This document shows, piece by piece, positions 7,891 to 15,976 of a stretch of DNA of 64,000 bases. Position 1 is the first letter of the stretch. Each line of letters opens with the position of its first letter. The stretch is from Luteipulveratus mongoliensis (GTDB lineage: Bacteria > Actinomycetota > Actinomycetes > Actinomycetales > Dermatophilaceae), in NCBI RefSeq assembly GCF_001190945.1, contig NZ_CP011112.1, forward strand, positions 1,116,001 to 1,180,000. Reading direction: 5' to 3'. Below the pieces are notes generated by a model that worked only from the letters and a program-made list of their open reading frames with translations, was not told the origin of the DNA and made no database searches. Position numbers and translations under genes: made by a program.

Positions 7891-8217
7891 TCACGTGGAT
7901 ATCTCGCCGCCGATGGGCTCGATAGTCCCGATGCCACGTTCGAGGACCTCGTCGGCGCAGCTGGTACACACGTGGAAGCGCTGAGGGTCGAAGGGGTCGG
8001 TGAACGTCGCGATATGCGTGGCGAGGTGACCACCTCCGCAGCACTCGCAGATGGATCCAGGGACGGGAAGAATGCTCACACCACACCTAGGTCGGGAGTC
8101 GGGGCCGATCGGGACATCTCGCTCGAAAGAGCGTCTGAGTAGGGGCCGAAACGTGACATCGCGACCTCGCGGCTCAACAAAGAAGGTGTCCACACCTGAT
8201 CCGTTGTGACCGCTCAT
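7891..8217 (-). CDS. Small putative zinc-ribbon protein, unrecognised
   Basis: A 108-residue frame with a cysteine pattern CECCGGGH ... CTSCADE in its C-terminal half, which looks like a small zinc-binding knuckle. The ATG at 8217 has GAGG 6 nt upstream. A GTG at 8079 would give a 62-residue protein containing only the cysteine-bearing part. I do not recognise a family. Composition is ordinary for the region. It fills the space between the TetR gene and the promoter of the carbonic anhydrase operon and is transcribed away from the latter. Whether the N-terminal half is truly coding is uncertain. Confidence 0.5.
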   Translation of the reverse strand: MSGHNGSGVDTFFVEPRGRDVTFRPLLRRSFERDVPIGPDSRPRCGVSILPVPGSICECCGGGHLATHIATFTDPFDPQRFHVCTSCADEVLERGIGTIEPIGGEIST

Positions 8218-8295
8218 CTGGCACCTCGTGTCCCTGGGCTCGGCAGAACCGCTCTCTCCTCCGTGGCTAGGTCCGCAGGCACCCCGGATGTGACT

Positions 8296-8309
8296 GTGAC
8301 GTGCGTCAC
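8296..8309. promoter_or_regulatory. CRP/GlxR-like site GTGA-N6-TCAC
   Basis: TGTGACGTGCGTCACG contains the exact GTGA-N6-TCAC spacing of actinobacterial CRP (GlxR) sites. It lies 18 nt upstream of the shared TetR-type dyad and 65 nt before the carbonic anhydrase start. Confidence 0.45.
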
Positions 8310-8326
8310 GCCGCCGCGCCTCGCTC

Positions 8327-8347
8327 AACTGACCGTGCGGTAAGTTC
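8327..8347. promoter_or_regulatory. Putative TetR operator, copy B
   Basis: The core ACTGACCGTGCGGTAAGT (8328-8345) matches copy A at 5910-5927 except for one base, and that change improves the dyad symmetry. It lies 27 nt before the carbonic anhydrase start, where a repressor would block transcription. Confidence 0.7.
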
Positions 8348-8373
8348 GGCGCAGTCGATGCGAGAGGAAAGCC

Positions 8374-8901
8374 ATGCAGATCGAGATCGAGGGCAAGCGC
8401 CCGCAGGTGCACGCGAGCGCGTGGGTCGCGCCCAACGCCGTCATTGCCGGTGACGTGACCATCGGCGAGGAGGTCGGCATCTGGTACGGCGCCGTCGTCC
8501 GCGGCGACATCGAGAGCATCGAGGTCGGCGCACGAACCAACATCCAGGACAACTGCGTGCTGCACGCCGACCCGGGCAGCCCGCTCGTGATCGGCACCCG
8601 GGTCTCGGTCGGGCACAACGCGACGCTGCACGGCTGCACGATCGGTGACGACGTCCTCGTGGGCATGGGTTCGCGAGTCCTCAACGGTGCGACCGTCGGC
8701 GCCGGTTCGCTCATCGCGGCGGGCGCCGTCATCCCCGAGGGTGCCGATATCCCGCCCGGTTCGATGGTGGCCGGAGTGCCAGGCAAGGTACGCCGGGAGC
8801 TCACCAAGGACGAGCAGGCCGGTATCGCGTTCAACGGCGACGTCTATGTCGACCTCATGGGTCAGCACGCCAACGGGGTCGTCATCGACCCCGCGGGCTG
8901 A
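8374..8901 (+). CDS. Gamma-class carbonic anhydrase family protein
   Basis: A 175-residue left-handed beta-helix protein with hexapeptide repeats running from about residue 15 to 130 (VIAGDVTIGEEVGIWYGAVV, then TNIQDNCVLHAD). Three zinc-ligand histidines are visible in VLHAD, VGHNATLHG and nearby. This is the YrdA/PaaY/Cam-type subgroup; many members bind metal, but catalytic activity varies. GAGAGGAAA precedes the ATG. The next gene, a flavoprotein, begins 8 nt later, so they form an operon. A copy of the TetR dyad and a CRP-like site lie upstream. Confidence 0.9.
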   Translation: MQIEIEGKRPQVHASAWVAPNAVIAGDVTIGEEVGIWYGAVVRGDIESIEVGARTNIQDNCVLHADPGSPLVIGTRVSVGHNATLHGCTIGDDVLVGMGSRVLNGATVGAGSLIAAGAVIPEGADIPPGSMVAGVPGKVRRELTKDEQAGIAFNGDVYVDLMGQHANGVVIDPAG

Positions 8902-8909
8902 GGTCGACG

Positions 8910-10472
8910 ATGACGCGGTCATGGTGGGGCTGGGGCGATGTCGAGCAGCGGGTCGGCGACGCGGAAGCCGCTGAGCTGGTCAGTCGAGCCGCCGCCCTTC
9001 TGCCGGACCATGACTTCACGGTCCACGAACCCCCTTCTCCCAGCTCGCTTTCCGTCGCCTCGCCTCGCGTCGCGCTGCCGACCGCGCTGGAGGCGCTCGC
9101 CTCGACGGAGGTGACTGACCGACTCGCGCACGCGCGTGGCAAGGCGTTCCGTGACGTCGTACGCAACCTCGAAGGGCGAGTCGAGCACGTCCCCGACATC
9201 GTCGCCCGACCGCGTCAGGAGCAGGACGTCGTCGACCTGCTCGACTGGTGTGCGGATGAACAGGTCGCAGCCGTGCCGTACGGCGGTGGCAGCTCTGTGG
9301 TCGGCGGCGTCGAGCCGCGGTTCGAGGGTCCCGCCGTCTCGATCGACCTGACGGCGATGGATCAGGTGCTCGAGATCGATCGCACCAGTCGGGCGGCTCG
9401 CGTCCAAGCAGGCGTGCTCGGTCCGCATCTGGAGGACCAGCTGCGGCCGCACGAGCTGACGCTGCGCCACTTCCCGCAGTCGTTCGAGTTCTCAACGCTC
9501 GGAGGGTGGTTGGCGACTCGGGCCGGTGGTCACTTCGCGACGCTCTACACCCACATCGACGACCTGACCGAGTCAATGCGGGTGGTCACCCCGGCCGGCA
9601 TCAGCGAGTCCCGTCGTCTCCCCGGATCGGGAGCAGGGCCTTCGCCGGACCGGATGTTCCTTGGGTCCGAGGGCTCACTCGGGATCATCACTGAGGCGTG
9701 GATGCGGTTGCAGGACCGGCCGCACTGGCAGGAGACCGCATCGGTGACGTTCAAGACGTACGCCCGGGCTGTTGACGCGACACGTGAGATCGCGCAGTCC
9801 GGTCTGTTCCCGACCAACTGCCGACTGCTCGATCCGATGGAAGCCTTTCTCAATGCTGGGATCTCGGCCGAAGGGGGTGTCCTCGTGCTTGCCTTCGAGT
9901 CGGCGGATCACCCTGTCGACACCTGGCTGGCGCGCGCGGTCGCGATCGCCGAGTCCCACGGTGGTGAGGTGCAGGCGAAGCGCGACGCCGGCGACGGTGC
10001 TGCCTCGAGCTGGAAGTCGTCGTTCATCCGGATGCCCTACCAGCGGGACGCTATGGCGCAACGGTCGATGATCGCCGAGACCTTCGAAACCGCTTGCACC
10101 TGGGACAGATTCGAGACCTTCCACGCGGCAGTGACCGGGGCCGCACAGGAAGCGCTCGAACGGGTCTGCGGCATCGGAGTGGTCACCTGTCGGTTCACGC
10201 ACGTCTATCCCGACGGCCCCGCGCCCTACTACGGCGTCTACGCACCAGGCCGCTGGGGCGCACTGGTCGAGCAGTGGGACGAGGTCAAGGCCGCCGTCTC
10301 GGACGCCATCATCAGCAACGGCGGCACGATCACTCACCACCACGCCGTGGGGAGAGACCACCGGCCGTCGTACGACCTCCAGCGACCCGACGTGTTCGCC
10401 GCGGCGTTCGCGGGTGCCAAGCGCGTGCTCGACCCCGAAGGCATCCTCAACCCGGGCGTACTCCTCGGCTGA
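8910..10472 (+). CDS. FAD-linked oxidase, alkyl-DHAP synthase-like
   Basis: A 520-residue VAO-fold flavoprotein. The FAD-binding loop VPYGGGSSVVGGVE is at about residues 122-135, MFLGSEGSLGIITEAWMRL is mid-protein, and the C-terminal THHHAVGRDH (histidines 476-478) matches the catalytic histidine triplet of alkyldihydroxyacetonephosphate synthases. Eukaryotic relatives make ether lipids; many actinobacterial members are simply annotated FAD-binding oxidases, so ether-lipid synthesis is an inference. It follows the carbonic anhydrase gene by 8 nt. Confidence 0.88.
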   Translation: MTRSWWGWGDVEQRVGDAEAAELVSRAAALLPDHDFTVHEPPSPSSLSVASPRVALPTALEALASTEVTDRLAHARGKAFRDVVRNLEGRVEHVPDIVARPRQEQDVVDLLDWCADEQVAAVPYGGGSSVVGGVEPRFEGPAVSIDLTAMDQVLEIDRTSRAARVQAGVLGPHLEDQLRPHELTLRHFPQSFEFSTLGGWLATRAGGHFATLYTHIDDLTESMRVVTPAGISESRRLPGSGAGPSPDRMFLGSEGSLGIITEAWMRLQDRPHWQETASVTFKTYARAVDATREIAQSGLFPTNCRLLDPMEAFLNAGISAEGGVLVLAFESADHPVDTWLARAVAIAESHGGEVQAKRDAGDGAASSWKSSFIRMPYQRDAMAQRSMIAETFETACTWDRFETFHAAVTGAAQEALERVCGIGVVTCRFTHVYPDGPAPYYGVYAPGRWGALVEQWDEVKAAVSDAIISNGGTITHHHAVGRDHRPSYDLQRPDVFAAAFAGAKRVLDPEGILNPGVLLG

Positions 10473-10493
10473 CGCCGTCGATCGCCAGTCGCG

Positions 10494-10525
10494 ACATGAC
10501 CCATGACATCTGTCATGGGTCATGT
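10494..10525. repeat. Perfect 32-bp palindrome after flavoprotein gene
   Basis: ACATGACCCATGACA (10494-10508) and TGTCATGGGTCATGT (10511-10525) are exact inverted repeats with a 2-nt centre, 21 nt past the flavoprotein stop. The loop is too short for an ordinary RNA hairpin without fraying, and no T-tract follows. It may be a terminator-like structure or a protein-binding palindrome for the downstream protease gene. Confidence 0.6.
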
Positions 10526-10538
10526 TTCGCGCCTGTGA

Positions 10539-10557
10539 CCGTTCCCCCTGGGAACGG
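10539..10557 (+). other. Short GC hairpin in protease leader
   Basis: CCGTTCCC (10539-10546) pairs exactly with GGGAACGG (10550-10557) around a 3-nt loop. It lies in the 219-nt gap upstream of the secreted protease gene, so it is either a second terminator element or a leader structure. No T-tract follows. Confidence 0.4.
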
Positions 10558-10691
10558 GTTGATCTTGGTCGGACTTGCCTCCTGACCACCCAAACGTCTT
10601 CCGCCTCGGTCGCGCCCGGACGTACTTTCCTGCTGCCGACCGTGGGTCGCGCTGGCGGCCTCCGCCATCTCTCCTCCGAATGGAGCAAGTC

Positions 10692-11576
10692 ATGCGTTCC
10701 AGTCGTCTTCTCGCCGGCGTCACCCTGGTCGGCGCGGCCCTCACCGTGATGTCCAGCCCTGGTGTGGCGCAGGCCGCCGTCAAGGCCGACAGCAACTCCG
10801 CCTCCTCCAGCGCAGCCAGCAGCCACGGTATGGGTCTCAACCTGGATCAGGTGCGGGCCAACAAGTCGAGGGTCACCACGAGCGGTCACGCTCTCCCGGT
10901 CCGCAAGTCCCAGGCGACGCTGCCCGCCTCGTTCGACCTGTCGCAGTACGCCCTCGCGCCCGGCGACCAGGGCCAGGTCGGCTCGTGCGTGGCTTGGGCG
11001 ACCGGCTACACGGGCATCGGCCTGCTGATGAAGGAGCAGGGCATCAACGGCACGCCGATGGCGCCGATGTTCGTCTACGCCCAGATCGCGAAGGGCAACG
11101 ACCAGGGCACGTACGCCGGGGTCGCGCTTCCGATCGAGAAGGATCAGGGCATCGACACCAAGGCCGACTACTGGCAGGGCGACTTCGACTACACCACCCA
11201 GCCGGACGCTGCTGAGCGCGCGAACGCCGCGCACTACAAGCTGTCGGGCTTCACGGACCTGACGGCCTCGGGCGACCTGAAGACGAACATCATGACCGCG
11301 ATCTCTCAGGGTCAGCCGGTGCCGTTCGGCTTCTCCGCGCGCAACAGCTTCCGTTCGCTGAGCACGACGAACTACAACTACAACCCGACCAAGCACGACA
11401 GGATCATCGGCGGCCACGAGGTCACGATCGTCGGCTACGACTCGACCGGTGTGAAGATCCAGAACAGCTGGGGCAGTGAGTGGGGCAACCACGGCTTCTT
11501 CACCGCGCCGTGGTCGTTCATCACCGGCCGCGACGTCGACGAGGTCCACGCGATGGGCAAGCTCGTCACCAGCTGA
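10692..11576 (+). CDS. Secreted papain-like (C1A) cysteine protease
   Basis: A 294-residue protein with a Sec signal peptide (RSSRLLAGVTLVGAALTVMS, AxA cleavage near residue 28). The C1 peptidase catalytic set is complete: Cys99 in QVGSCVAWATG, His242 in IIGGHEVTIVGYD and Asn258 in IQNSWGSEWG. There is only a short serine-rich pro-segment, shorter than a typical papain inhibitor prodomain. The ATG at 10692 is chosen because GGAG lies 6 nt upstream; the ATG at 10680 would overlap it. It is monocistronic, ending in a strong bidirectional hairpin. Confidence 0.9.
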   Translation: MRSSRLLAGVTLVGAALTVMSSPGVAQAAVKADSNSASSSAASSHGMGLNLDQVRANKSRVTTSGHALPVRKSQATLPASFDLSQYALAPGDQGQVGSCVAWATGYTGIGLLMKEQGINGTPMAPMFVYAQIAKGNDQGTYAGVALPIEKDQGIDTKADYWQGDFDYTTQPDAAERANAAHYKLSGFTDLTASGDLKTNIMTAISQGQPVPFGFSARNSFRSLSTTNYNYNPTKHDRIIGGHEVTIVGYDSTGVKIQNSWGSEWGNHGFFTAPWSFITGRDVDEVHAMGKLVTS

Positions 11577-11593
11577 CCGACAGGTCCGGCGCT

Positions 11594-11659
11594 AAGAGAC
11601 TGCGTCTTCCGAATCTGACGCACTTGTAACACGGTCAGACTCGGAAGACGCAGTCTCTT
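11594..11659. terminator. Long bidirectional terminator hairpin
   Basis: A 19-bp perfect stem (11594-11612 with 11641-11659) continues after one mismatch as a further 6-bp stem (11614-11619 with 11634-11639) around a 14-nt loop. It lies between the convergent protease and histidine kinase genes and should terminate both. Confidence 0.85.
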
Positions 11660-11664
11660 GGTGC

Positions 11665-13410
11665 TCAGCCCGGGAGCGGGAGGACGGCCCGCACCAGTCC
11701 GCCGTCGGGTGTCGGCGTGGCCGTGAGCTGCCCGCCGACCTCGGCGGCGCGTTCGCGCATGGACGCCAGACCCACGCCCGCCGTCCAGGGCGAGGCGTCG
11801 GGTCCGTGGTCACGGATCTCGATCGTGAGGTGCCCGTCGAGACAGACCAGGAGCACCCCGGCCCGGTCGCTGCCACTGTGCCGGGCCACGTTGCGAAGGC
11901 CCTCCACGACGATGCGATAGGCGGCGACCTCGACGGCCGCGGGCAGCCGCAGGTCTTCGGCTGTCATGGTCACCAGCAGCGGCTGACCATCCGCGACTCG
12001 CAGCGTGTCGGCCTGCTGCCTCAGCGCCCGAATCAAGCCCAGCTCGTCGAGAGCGGGCGGGCGCATCCCGTAGACCAGCTGACGGATCTCCTCGATGGCG
12101 GTCCCGGTCTCGGCGCGCAGGGCGGCCAGCAGCTCTTCGGCGCGCGCGGGGTTGGCCCGCACGCTGTTGCGCGCTGCATCCGATGTGAAGGCAATGCCGG
12201 ACAGCCGTGGCCCCAGACCGTCGTGCAGGTCCCGCCGCAACCGTCGCCGTTCCTCCTCGAGAGCCGTCACGGTCTGCCCGCGCGAGTGATGGAGGTCCGT
12301 GGCGAGCGCCCGAGCGCGCAGTGTCTGGGCCAGCAGTGGCGCGACCAGGGACAGCACGTGCTCATCCCCACTCGACAGCGTGAGGTCACCGGCGCGCAGC
12401 CCGACGACCAGCTCGCCGCCCGCGTCGCCCACCGAGAGCGGCAACGTCCGCGTGTGCGTGACGGGTGCTCCGGTGACGGCGACCTCATCGTCGCCGACTC
12501 GCAGGCTGGCGTACGGCAGGACCAGCGCCTCCCGGATCGCGCGCAGGGCGAGCACCGGGTCGTCGCCGATCTGGCCGGCGACCTGGGTGGCCGCTCCCAG
12601 AGGATCGGGACGCGCACCGAAGAGCAGCTCGTCGACGACGCCGCGCAGCACAACGCGCAGCGGATGGAAGGTCGTCGCGACGATCGCGCCGAGCACGGCC
12701 ATGACGCCGACCGGTGGGGGTGAGTCGCTGCCCAGCACCTCCAGGAGCGACTCGATGCTGACGTACATCGAGATGTACGCGATGAAGACGACGGCCAGCA
12801 CGACGACCTGCACGATCAAGCCGCGGACGTCGACCACATCGGGCCGCGAGACGCCGACGTACATCGCTATCGGGACGACGACCAACACGGCTACCGAGAT
12901 CGTCCCGCCCACGGTGCTGGGGATGAGGAAGGACGCGAAACCGGCGACCAGTCCGGCCGCGCCACCGGCCAGCGCCGGCCACAGGAGCGTACGCCGGGTC
13001 TCGCGATCAGCGCGTTCGATCCTCCACCAGGTGTGGGCGATGAGAGCCAACGCAGTCGTGAATCCCATTGCGGTTGTTACGGATTCGTTGGACCACTGGA
13101 CGGTGGCCAAGACGCCCGCGCCGGAGATGACACAGAGCGCGACAAAGTCGACGGGATGACGCCAAGCCGTCCGGGGATACGTGGTGACCGCTAGCGGGAA
13201 CAGGAGCGCGGCCGCACAGGTCAGCAGGGCGCGGCCGGGATCTTCGTGGTCGGTGGCGTCGAGCACCGCTCCGGCGATAGCCACGCACCCTGCGCAGACG
13301 AGGAGGATCGCGGAGGTGCGGGCGCGTCGTACGACCAGCATGGCGAGCCCGCTCGCCAGGGACGAGACACCGAGCGCGGCGATCGCGACCAGGGCGGCGT
13401 ACGGGATCAC
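11665..13410 (-). CDS. Membrane-bound sensor histidine kinase, NarL-type (HisKA_3)
   Basis: A 581-residue kinase. The first ~230 residues contain about seven to eight hydrophobic segments (7TM-like sensor region). A linker/GAF-like region follows, then the dimerisation/phosphoacceptor motif EEERRRLRRDLHDGLG with His396 and an HATPase domain containing EGLRNVARHSGS and VGLASMRERA. The start overlaps the response-regulator stop by 4 nt (ATGA), so the pair is translationally coupled with the regulator first. The signal sensed is unknown. Confidence 0.93.
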   Translation of the reverse strand: MIPYAALVAIAALGVSSLASGLAMLVVRRARTSAILLVCAGCVAIAGAVLDATDHEDPGRALLTCAAALLFPLAVTTYPRTAWRHPVDFVALCVISGAGVLATVQWSNESVTTAMGFTTALALIAHTWWRIERADRETRRTLLWPALAGGAAGLVAGFASFLIPSTVGGTISVAVLVVVPIAMYVGVSRPDVVDVRGLIVQVVVLAVVFIAYISMYVSIESLLEVLGSDSPPPVGVMAVLGAIVATTFHPLRVVLRGVVDELLFGARPDPLGAATQVAGQIGDDPVLALRAIREALVLPYASLRVGDDEVAVTGAPVTHTRTLPLSVGDAGGELVVGLRAGDLTLSSGDEHVLSLVAPLLAQTLRARALATDLHHSRGQTVTALEEERRRLRRDLHDGLGPRLSGIAFTSDAARNSVRANPARAEELLAALRAETGTAIEEIRQLVYGMRPPALDELGLIRALRQQADTLRVADGQPLLVTMTAEDLRLPAAVEVAAYRIVVEGLRNVARHSGSDRAGVLLVCLDGHLTIEIRDHGPDASPWTAGVGLASMRERAAEVGGQLTATPTPDGGLVRAVLPLPG

Positions 13411-14054
13411 GGCTCGCGCCCCAGCCCACCCTCGCGGGCCCGGATGATCGCTGCCGTCCGGTCGGCGACCTCAAGCTTGGCGAAGATGTTGGTCAGGTGG
13501 TTGCTCACCGTCTTGGGTGACAGGAAGAGCTCCTGGGCGATGGCCGCCGTACGCCGACCGCCCGCCAGCAGGTCGAGGATCTCGCGTTCGCGATCGGTCA
13601 GCTCAGGGAAGGCAGTGGCCGCCGGGACGGGCGGCGTCGCGAAGTAGCCGAGCACGTGAGCGGCGACGCCCGGCCCGAAGATCACCTCGCCGGCCGCGAC
13701 GGCTCGGATGGCCCGGACGATCTCGTCCTGCTCCGCGCCCTTGAGGAGGTAGCCGCGCGCGCCGGCCTGCATCGCAGTGAAGACCGTGGCGTCGTCGTCG
13801 TACATCGTGAGGACGAGCACCGCCGTCCCGGGGACCTGGGCCCGGATCCGACGGGTCGCCTCCACGCCGTCGAGGCCGGGCATCCGCACATCCATCAGCA
13901 CCACGTCCGGCTGCAGCAGCTGGACCTCGCGAACGGCGGCCTCACCATCGGCGGCCTCGCCGACCACCTCGAGCCCGTCGAGAGTGCCGATCAGCGCGCG
14001 GAGGCCACCACGCACCACCGGGTGGTCATCGGCCAGCACGATCCGCAGGGCCAT
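13407..14054 (-). CDS. NarL/LuxR-type response regulator
   Basis: A 215-residue regulator with a receiver domain (acidic pocket LADDHPVVR, phosphoacceptor Asp55 in VVLMDVRMPG, conserved Lys in YLLKGAEQDEIV) and a LuxR helix-turn-helix at the C-terminus (ELTDREREILDLLAGG ... SPKTVSNHLTNIFAKLEV). It is the first gene of a two-gene operon with the downstream kinase and divergent from two small membrane-protein genes, which are plausible targets. The ATG at 14054 starts exactly at the receiver domain. Confidence 0.95.
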   Translation of the reverse strand: MALRIVLADDHPVVRGGLRALIGTLDGLEVVGEAADGEAAVREVQLLQPDVVLMDVRMPGLDGVEATRRIRAQVPGTAVLVLTMYDDDATVFTAMQAGARGYLLKGAEQDEIVRAIRAVAAGEVIFGPGVAAHVLGYFATPPVPAATAFPELTDREREILDLLAGGRRTAAIAQELFLSPKTVSNHLTNIFAKLEVADRTAAIIRAREGGLGREP

Positions 14055-14212
14055 GTCCTCATGATGGGTGCGATCGGTCCTGCGTGAACCAGGAATGTGT
14101 TCCCTGGCCATCGGGACAGGGAGGACGATGGAGGGGCAGGTCGCACCTGGCTCCAGGAATGCGATCGGCCGGACGGTGAGGGTCCAACGTCACCGCACAG
14201 GAGGCCAACACC

Positions 14213-14587
14213 ATGAACGTCCACTCCAGCCGACAACGGATCGGCCTGATCCTCGCCGGCGTACTCAGCGTCCTGAACATCCCGAGCGCCTTCACACCGA
14301 CACCGGACGGTGAGACCGGTCCGCCACTCGCCATCCTCGTGCTCAGCAGCGTCCTCGGACTCATCGGCATCGTCGCCGTCGTGATCGCCTGGCGGCAGGG
14401 CAGCAGGGTCGCCCTGCGCGTCGCCGCCGGCACGCTGATCGTCAGCGCGCTGACCTCGTTGCCGGCGTTCTTCGTCGACGTCCCGGCGTGGATCAAGCTC
14501 CTTGCCGGAGTCTCGGTCCTGGTGTCGATCGCGGCCGTCGCGCTGATGTTCTCGCCCGCCCGCCGCTCCGTGCCGGTCCTGGACTGA
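14213..14587 (+). CDS. Small four-helix membrane protein, unrecognised
   Basis: A 124-residue protein with about four transmembrane segments (IGLILAGVLSVLNI, LAILVLSSVLGLIGIVAVVI, VAAGTLIVSALTSL, LLAGVSVLVSIAAVALMF). CACAGGAGG precedes the ATG. It diverges from the response-regulator gene across 158 nt and is followed 5 nt later by another small membrane-protein gene. Adjacent two-component genes suggest it may be a regulon member, for example in an envelope stress response; that is inference. I recognise no family. Confidence 0.8.
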   Translation: MNVHSSRQRIGLILAGVLSVLNIPSAFTPTPDGETGPPLAILVLSSVLGLIGIVAVVIAWRQGSRVALRVAAGTLIVSALTSLPAFFVDVPAWIKLLAGVSVLVSIAAVALMFSPARRSVPVLD

Positions 14588-14592
14588 TCGCC

Positions 14593-14904
14593 ATGATCGC
14601 CGCCGTCACCGTTCTGCTGGCTTTCCCACTGGGATATTTCCTGCGGTCGCACCTCGCGGCCAACACGACGTACGCCATCGCCTACCTCTGGGCGTTCGTC
14701 TTCCAGACGCTCTACCTGCTGCTCGACTCACTCGACGGCGGGGACGCGCCGGCCTTCGATAAGGGAGAGTTCCCGACGTCGTACGGCGCGGTGGCCCTGG
14801 CCATCTTCGCGGTCGGTTTCGGGATGGTTGCCGCGGGCCGCTGGGTGCGCGAGCGCCGCACCGTACGACCCCGCCAGCACACGGCGTCATCGCTGGTCGA
14901 GTAG
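14593..14904 (+). CDS. Small membrane protein, unrecognised; stop inside palindromic repeat
   Basis: A 103-residue protein with about three hydrophobic segments (IAAVTVLLAFPLGYFL, AIAYLWAFVFQTLYLLL, VALAIFAVGFGMVAAG) and a basic C-terminus. The ATG at 14593 is 5 nt after the preceding stop, so the two are an operon. The last residues SLVE and the TAG stop are encoded by a partial copy of the dispersed palindromic repeat (GGTCGAGTAGCCGGA at 14895-14909), suggesting the native C-terminus was replaced when the repeat inserted. I recognise no family. Confidence 0.75.
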   Translation: MIAAVTVLLAFPLGYFLRSHLAANTTYAIAYLWAFVFQTLYLLLDSLDGGDAPAFDKGEFPTSYGAVALAIFAVGFGMVAAGRWVRERRTVRPRQHTASSLVE

Positions 14905-14924
14905 CCGGATCCCTAGCCCCTTCC

Positions 14925-15051
14925 CGCCGGTCGAGTAGCCGGAGCGCTAGCGGAGGCGTATCGAGACCAGGTGCACACGGGCACCTGGTCTCGATACGTC
15001 TCGCGCCAGGGCGCTCGCCTACTCGACCGGCGCTCGCCTACTCGACCGGCG
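14925..15051. repeat. Nested palindromic repeat, copy 1
   Basis: Outer stem CGCCGGTCGAGTAG (14925-14938) pairs with CTACTCGACCGGCG (15019-15032, repeated at 15038-15051). An inner 18-bp perfect stem spans 14957-14974 and 14981-14998 with a 6-nt loop. The bases between stems read CCGGAGCGCTAGCGGAGG. It lies between convergent genes, so it probably also terminates transcription both ways. A partial left arm precedes it at 14892-14909. Confidence 0.9.
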
Positions 15052-15059
15052 ATGGACGC

Positions 15060-15914
15060 TCAGAGGCCGGCCTGCGCGAGTGCGGCGTTGGCCATGCCTT
15101 GCTCGCCGAGGGCATTCGGGTGGACGGGGACGAACTGCGTTGTGAACAGCAGCGGCTCGACCCATCGCACACCCGGTGCCTGGCACGCGTCATGTCCGGC
15201 GGATGCCGCGGACAGGTCGACGTACGTCGATCCCGTCGCGCCGGCCGCGCGACTCACCGCACTGTTGAGGGTCGCTTGCAGGTTGCGCAGGTAGGGGACG
15301 TCGCCGCTCGCGATCGGCAGCTGCGGGAAGCAGCCGCCCTTGGCCGGCGTGATCCACGGGTAGCCGGAGATGACGACCTTGGCAGCCGGCGCCTTCGCCT
15401 TGATGGCCTGCAGACCCTTGACCAGCGCCGGGTAGGTCTTCTCGTTGATCGCCTTGGTGAAGGTGTCGCCGTAGAGCTTCGTGCACGGGTTGCCCTGGCC
15501 GGCGGTCGCGATGCCGGCGCTCCCGCACGCGAGGATCGCGCTGATGAACGTGTTGTTGTCGTTGCCGCCCATGGTCAGCGTGACGACGTCGGTGTCGGCG
15601 GCGACGGCGTCGAGCTGGGGTGCCATGCCGGGGTACTGACCGGCGTAGAAGTCCTTGGTCTGGGCACCGCCGCAGCTCACGTCGGTCAGCTGGTAGCCCT
15701 TCGTCGCCGCGACATCGTGCGCCCAGTTCTTGGTCGACTGAGCACACAGTGGGTTGATGCCGGACGACAGCGGGAGGACTCCGGACCCGGCGCTGTAGCT
15801 GTCGCCGAGGTTGACGTACTTCACCGGATCGGCGGCGTCCGCGATCGAGGTCGTGGCGGCGACGAGAGCGGCGGCGGCCAGACCGATCGAGGCGAGGCGG
15901 GCGTACGAGTGCAT
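15060..15914 (-). CDS. Secreted SGNH-family esterase/lipase
   Basis: A 284-residue exported esterase. A Sec signal peptide (ASIGLAAAALVAATTSIADA) precedes the catalytic blocks: GDSYSAG with nucleophile Ser39, GGAQTKD, TMGGNDNN and the C-terminal VHPNALGEQG with His265. Three cysteine pairs fit the Streptomyces extracellular esterase/lipase subfamily. CAAGGAGAT precedes the ATG. A paralogue with the same ending (HPNARGEQG) is encoded at 20247-21155. A CRP-like site lies upstream. Confidence 0.93.
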   Translation of the reverse strand: MHSYARLASIGLAAAALVAATTSIADAADPVKYVNLGDSYSAGSGVLPLSSGINPLCAQSTKNWAHDVAATKGYQLTDVSCGGAQTKDFYAGQYPGMAPQLDAVAADTDVVTLTMGGNDNNTFISAILACGSAGIATAGQGNPCTKLYGDTFTKAINEKTYPALVKGLQAIKAKAPAAKVVISGYPWITPAKGGCFPQLPIASGDVPYLRNLQATLNSAVSRAAGATGSTYVDLSAASAGHDACQAPGVRWVEPLLFTTQFVPVHPNALGEQGMANAALAQAGL

Positions 15915-15976
15915 GACATCTCCTTGGGAGGCGAGGGGGACCTGCAGGAGCTACGCGTCAGTAAGTTAGCGGCCCT

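Noticed and set aside
10526-10691. c-di-AMP (ydaO) riboswitch before the secreted protease
   Set aside because: Considered because such switches precede wall hydrolases in actinobacteria. The diagnostic conserved blocks are not found; only a short GC hairpin is present.
9675-11549. A 624-residue open frame antisense to the flavoprotein and protease genes
   Set aside because: It spans two convincingly coded genes on the other strand and shows only low-complexity Arg/Gly/Val sequence.
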